From positions 496,001 through 560,000 of the forward strand of contig OZ251507.1 of the NCBI GenBank assembly GCA_965242895.1: a DNA stretch of 64,000 bases, written 5' to 3'. The translations under genes and the position numbers were made by a program. Origin of the DNA: CATQHL01 sp965242895. Its GTDB lineage: Bacteria > Actinomycetota > Acidimicrobiia > Acidimicrobiales > CATQHL01. The notes beneath the pieces are model-generated. The model did not search any database. It was not told where the DNA came from and saw only the letters and a list, made by a program, of their open reading frames with translations. Of the stretch, positions 60,844 through 64,000 are shown piece after piece. Within the stretch, counting starts at the first letter, position 1, and the number at the start of each line of letters is the position of its first letter.

Positions 60844-61761
60844 GTGAGCGAGCGAATTCTCACCTGGGTGTTGCGGCTGCTGTGGTTCAGCCTGCCGTGG
60901 AGCGCCGGACGGCTGTTCGGCGAGGCGCTGGCGCAAACTTCCGTTGTCTTCGCCCGCACGGCGAGCATCGGCGCCTGGGGGGGATGGACGCTGGGGCTGG
61001 CGGCTCTACTGGCGCCCACCGCCGTCTCGCTGACGATCGTTCGTTCCCTTGCCCCGGCGGGGTTGGCGGCGAGTTGCTGGGCGCTCGCGGCGACAGCGGC
61101 GACCGCTGCGGAGAGCGGCGGCGCTGGGGCGGTCAGCGGCGCTGCCGGCGCTGCGATCGCCGGAACGATCTGCACGGGCTCTATCTGCGTGCTGGCCGCC
61201 CTCCCGCTGCTGGGAAGCCGCTTCGTCGACGCCATGAGTTACGGCGACGAGCGTCGTCTTCCGCTGCGACCGCCGTCAGCAGTTCTGCTGCTTCTGCTCC
61301 CGCTTACCTGGGCGCTCACCCTGGGGGGCTTGACGGCCGGGCCTCTGCTCTGGGCGGCAGGTCACGGCCTGGCCGGGCCGCTTCTGCTCGGATTCGGCCT
61401 GCCCGCCGCCGCAGCGGGCGCCCGCAGCATGCACAGCCTCTCCCGCCGCTGGCTGGTGTTCGTGCCAGGGGGGGTGGTGCTTCACGACCACTTCACCACT
61501 TCTGCCCCCACTCTCATTCGCCGGAACCAGATCACCTCTCTGCGACCGGCGCCCGCCGTCCGGGACGAGAACGATCCGCCAGTGCGCGACCTGAGCGCCG
61601 GGGCGGGAGGGTTGGTGCTGGAACTGCGCCTGAGTTCGTCAGTGCAGATTCCGCTCAGGGGGAGCAGGACGACCGAAGAGCTGGAGTCGATGCTGCTGGT
61701 GCCTACCCTCCCCAAACTGGCCCTGGAGGTCGCCGCAGAACGCAAAATCCCCGTCGGCTAG
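60844..61761 (+). CDS. Predicted membrane protein of unknown function
   Basis: 305 residues from GTG 60844 (VSERILTWVLRLLWFSLPWS). At least five hydrophobic stretches, including GWTLGLAALLAPTAVSLTIV and GTICTGSICVLAALPLLGSR, several Gly/Ala-rich ones. The C-terminal ~110 residues are soluble: HSLSRRWLVFVPGGVVLHDH, TLIRRNQITSLRPAPAVRDE and a short end PTLPKLALEVAAERKIPVG. Resembles uncharacterised actinobacterial membrane proteins near ligA and mnmA. The frame can be extended to 60628 but only through repeat sequence. Its 3' end is duplicated downstream (61747-61842). Confidence 0.6.
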   Translation: MSERILTWVLRLLWFSLPWSAGRLFGEALAQTSVVFARTASIGAWGGWTLGLAALLAPTAVSLTIVRSLAPAGLAASCWALAATAATAAESGGAGAVSGAAGAAIAGTICTGSICVLAALPLLGSRFVDAMSYGDERRLPLRPPSAVLLLLLPLTWALTLGGLTAGPLLWAAGHGLAGPLLLGFGLPAAAAGARSMHSLSRRWLVFVPGGVVLHDHFTTSAPTLIRRNQITSLRPAPAVRDENDPPVRDLSAGAGGLVLELRLSSSVQIPLRGSRTTEELESMLLVPTLPKLALEVAAERKIPVG

Positions 61762-61886
61762 GGGGGCGCTCGATCCCCCTAGCCCCCTTACGAGCCCCCC
61801 TTGGGTTTAGGGTCGTCGATCCCCGTCGGCTAGGGGGGACGCTAGGCGGGCGCATGGCGAGCAGAGGGGTAAGCGAGCGCCCAGCG
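61747..61886. repeat. Duplicated 3' end of the membrane-protein gene in convergent gap
   Basis: CCCCGTCGGCTAGGGGGG with the stop codon occurs at about 61750-61767 and again at 61820-61837. Further G/C-rich units follow up to the mnmA stop. No clear terminator. Confidence 0.75.
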
Positions 61887-62912
61887 CTAGGGGGCAGCCA
61901 CTCCCCCGCCGAGCACTGCTCCGTCTGCATAGAAGACCACGCTCTGACCGGGCGCCACTCTGGGCTGCGGCTCCGACCAGGTGAGCAGGCCGCCTGCGAT
62001 GCTGCCAAGGCGCGGAACTCCGTGCGCGCTCGTCTGAACCTCCACCAGGCCGGCGACCGGCTCGTCCGCCCAGCACAACGCCTCTACCCGCTGGGTCGTC
62101 CTCATCAGATCGCTGCGGTCGCCCAGGGTGACCTTGGCTGAGTGAGGGTCGACGTCCACCACGTATGCCGGAGAGGAGCGTCCGCCGATCCTCACTCCTC
62201 TGCGCTGACCGACCGTCAGCAGTTCCAGCGCCGGCACTTCCCCTAGATGCTGACCGCTGGAATCCACCACCGCTGCGGGAGTGAACTGCAGGCGCTCAGC
62301 CAGAAACGAACCGCGTGAGCCCCGCTTGATGAAGCAGACGCCCATGCTGTCGGGCTTGCTGGCCGTGACCAGCCCTAGACGCTCTGCGATCGAACGCACC
62401 TGCGTCTTCGCCAGCTCGCCCACCGGGAACTGCAGCCGAGACAACTCGCCCTGCCCCAGCATGTAGAGCACGTAAGACTGGTCTTTGGCGGCGTCGGCGC
62501 CCCTCCCCACCCGCAGCGCCCCTCCGCCGACATCCACGATGCGAGCGTGGTGGCCGGTGGCGACGGCGTCGAAACCCAGAGCTTCGGCCCGCCTAAGCAG
62601 CCTGTCGAACTTGATGTGACGGTTGCACTCCACGCACGGGTTGGGCGTGCGTCCGGATGCGTGGGCGGTCGTGTATGGGTCTACGACTCTGTCCGAGAAG
62701 TCCTCGCCAAAGTTGAAGACGTGATGCTCTATCCCCAGGGAGTCGGCCACCCGTCTGGCGTCTTGAACGTCGGAAGCGGAGCAGCATCCGGTATCCGACG
62801 GCCCTCCCCAGAGTTTCAGGGTGACACCCACCACGTCATGCCCCTCTTCGACGAGCAGAGCAGCGGCCACCGAGGAATCCACCCCGCCCGACATGGCGGC
62901 CAGCGTCAGCAT
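61887..62912 (-). CDS. mnmA: tRNA-uridine 2-sulfurtransferase MnmA
   Basis: Inserts sulfur at position 2 of the wobble uridine in tRNA Lys/Glu/Gln. PP-loop AAMSGGVDSSVAAALL at the N terminus; first catalytic Cys in RTPNPCVECNRHIKF; second in PDSMGVCFIKRGSRG; KDQSYVLYMLGQ and C-terminal GEVPALELLTVGQRRGVRIG. 341 residues, slightly short of the usual ~360. ATG start. Ten bases after the cysteine desulfurase gene on the same strand, which probably supplies the sulfur. Confidence 0.95.
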   Translation of the reverse strand: MLTLAAMSGGVDSSVAAALLVEEGHDVVGVTLKLWGGPSDTGCCSASDVQDARRVADSLGIEHHVFNFGEDFSDRVVDPYTTAHASGRTPNPCVECNRHIKFDRLLRRAEALGFDAVATGHHARIVDVGGGALRVGRGADAAKDQSYVLYMLGQGELSRLQFPVGELAKTQVRSIAERLGLVTASKPDSMGVCFIKRGSRGSFLAERLQFTPAAVVDSSGQHLGEVPALELLTVGQRRGVRIGGRSSPAYVVDVDPHSAKVTLGDRSDLMRTTQRVEALCWADEPVAGLVEVQTSAHGVPRLGSIAGGLLTWSEPQPRVAPGQSVVFYADGAVLGGGVAAP

Positions 62913-62922
62913 CTCCGCCTCC

Positions 62923-64000
62923 TCAAGCCGCCGCTCGACGAAGCCGATCCACTGCAGCGGGCAGCACGTCGAGCACCCGATCTACGTCGTTCGGAGTGGT
63001 TGCGTATCCGAGGGAGAGCCGCAGGGATCCCCTGGCCAACTCCGGTGAGTAGCCCATGGCGGCCAACACGTGAGAGGGCTCTTCGGCGCCGCTGGCGCAC
63101 GACGAAGCCGCCGAAGCGTAGACGCCCTCCCGCTCCAAGAGGAACAGAAGAGCTTCGCTCTCCACCCCCTCGAAACAGAGATGGCAGAAACCGGGCGCCT
63201 TGCCGGAGCGGTCGACTCTCGAGGGCGCAGCACCCGCTACCCCACCGATGTGCGGCGGGCTCGGGGGGCTCGGAATCCCGTCGCCGACTCTCGAGGGCGC
63301 AGCGCCCGCTACCCCACCGGCAGTGGGCAGGGAATCGCCTCCGGCGGCTGGACGCACCGCCGTCTCGACCACGCCCGGCACTGCAGCCCGTATCCCGTCG
63401 GCAAGCCGGTCGCGCAGTGCGCGCACCCTGGCGGTCGCCGATGGGCGCTCCGAGAGCACGATCTCCGCCGCCTTGCCCATCCCGACTATGCCGGACGTGT
63501 TCTGAGTGCCGCTTCGGAGACCCATCTCCTGAGCGCCTCCCAGAATCTGCGCCTCGAGCCGGGCGTTCCCGCGCACTATCAATGCGCCCACCCCCTTCGG
63601 GCCGCCGAACTTATGAGCACTGAGCGAGATGAGATCGGCATCCTGTGCCGCCTCTGCGGCGTCCAGCCACGGGAAGCCCTGCACGGCGTCGGTGTGCAGG
63701 AGCGCCTGCGGGGCTTCCCGCCGCAGGACTTCGGCTACCTCTCTCAGGGGCGTGATCACGCCGGTCTCGTTGTTCACCAGCATCACAGAGAGCAGCGCAA
63801 CGTCTTCGTCGAGGGCGTCGGCTAGGGCGTCTAGATCGAGCGCCCCGTAGGAGTCGCAGCCCACGACGCTGCCCCCCAAGCGCTGAACGGGTCGCAGCAC
63901 GGCGGGATGCTCGAACGCCGAAGCGACCACACGCCCGCGCCCGCCGCCGGAGTTGCCGGCAGCGGCGGCGGCACCGGAGGCAGCAGCGGCGGCGGCGGCA
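62923..64000 (-). CDS. Cysteine desulfurase (IscS/NifS family), 5' partial
   Basis: PLP enzyme that takes sulfur from cysteine as an enzyme-bound persulfide. The frame is open to the right window edge, so the N terminus is missing; the GTG at 63930 is internal. Seen: VASAFEHPAVLRPVQRLGG, VMLVNNETGVITPL, LLHTDAVQGFPWLD, PLP Lys in LISLSAHKFGGPKGVGALIV, GGAQEMGLRSGTQN, and the active-site Cys loop AASSCASGAEEPSHV. The end LRRAAA follows. An insert with a duplicated GGVAGAAPSRV segment (63220-63310) interrupts the sequence before the Cys loop. Near 63931-64000 the sequence is Ala/Gly-rich. Likely cotranscribed with mnmA. Confidence 0.92.
   Translation of the reverse strand, partial: AAAAAAASGAAAAAGNSGGGRGRVVASAFEHPAVLRPVQRLGGSVVGCDSYGALDLDALADALDEDVALLSVMLVNNETGVITPLREVAEVLRREAPQALLHTDAVQGFPWLDAAEAAQDADLISLSAHKFGGPKGVGALIVRGNARLEAQILGGAQEMGLRSGTQNTSGIVGMGKAAEIVLSERPSATARVRALRDRLADGIRAAVPGVVETAVRPAAGGDSLPTAGGVAGAAPSRVGDGIPSPPSPPHIGGVAGAAPSRVDRSGKAPGFCHLCFEGVESEALLFLLEREGVYASAASSCASGAEEPSHVLAAMGYSPELARGSLRLSLGYATTPNDVDRVLDVLPAAVDRLRRAAA

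Overview
The window is a high-GC chromosomal segment from an actinobacterium, most likely an uncultivated member of the Acidimicrobiia or a close relative. This placement is inferred from gene content: MurT-GatD for peptidoglycan amidation, NucS/EndoMS mismatch endonuclease, CysQ, a VanW-type protein, an actinobacterial-style Tad pilus locus and a LysM/proline-rich protein beside it. No rRNA is present, and the only RNA gene seen is one tRNA-Leu(UAA).

Layout. 1-8.5 kb (+ strand): housekeeping genes for cell wall and DNA maintenance (murT partial, gatD, cysQ, nucS, a VanW protein, a geranylgeranyl-reductase-like flavoprotein, and a methyltransferase/Mug glycosylase fusion). 8.5-10.8 kb (-): a lone molybdopterin-binding subunit of the xanthine dehydrogenase family. 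11.0-12.9 kb (+): an AT-rich two-gene insert with an AAA15/RloA-like ATPase and a RloB-like protein, a candidate phage-defence pair. 12.9-27.9 kb (-): fhs, then a long catabolic run. Read in transcription order the run has a sugar-type ABC importer (binding protein, two permeases), an SDR, a DUF4432 protein, the importer ATPase, a VOC protein, an SMP-30 lactonase, a second SDR, an enolase-superfamily enzyme, a MaoC protein, a CaiB CoA-transferase and a muconolactone-isomerase-like protein. It looks like uptake and oxidative breakdown of a sugar, sugar acid or related carbonyl compound.

28.3-31.8 kb (+): proS and a glycine-betaine-type binding protein. 31.9-48.4 kb: a Tad (tight adherence) pilus locus with prepilin peptidase, CpaB, CpaE/TadZ, CpaF, TadB, TadC, two pilin-like proteins, three TadE/TadG-like pseudopilins and a 1081-residue LysM protein. 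Between tadC and the pilins lies a compact string of tiny, mostly start/stop-overlapping genes of unknown function (about 39.4-41.6 kb). One of them is broken by a 4-bp duplication. 48.4-54.2 kb (+): an ABC importer with two unrelated binding proteins, two SsuC-type permeases (one with a long Gln/His/Pro repeat tail) and an SsuB-type ATPase. 54.4-57.7 kb (-): a secreted Cys-rich poly-Asp protein and a lipoprotein. 57.8-64 kb: tRNA-Leu, ligA with a duplicated helix-hairpin-helix region, a membrane protein, mnmA and a partial cysteine desulfurase that may supply sulfur to MnmA.

A feature running through the whole window is short tandem duplication and low-complexity DNA, concentrated in protein linkers, at gene ends and in the gaps between genes. 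Long C homopolymers also occur, and one of them appears to have shifted the reading frame of cpaF. The best candidates for undescribed biology are the small-gene string inside the Tad locus, the LigA domain duplication, the methyltransferase-glycosylase fusion and the repeat-tailed permease. All functional calls are from reading the sequence; no database search was run.
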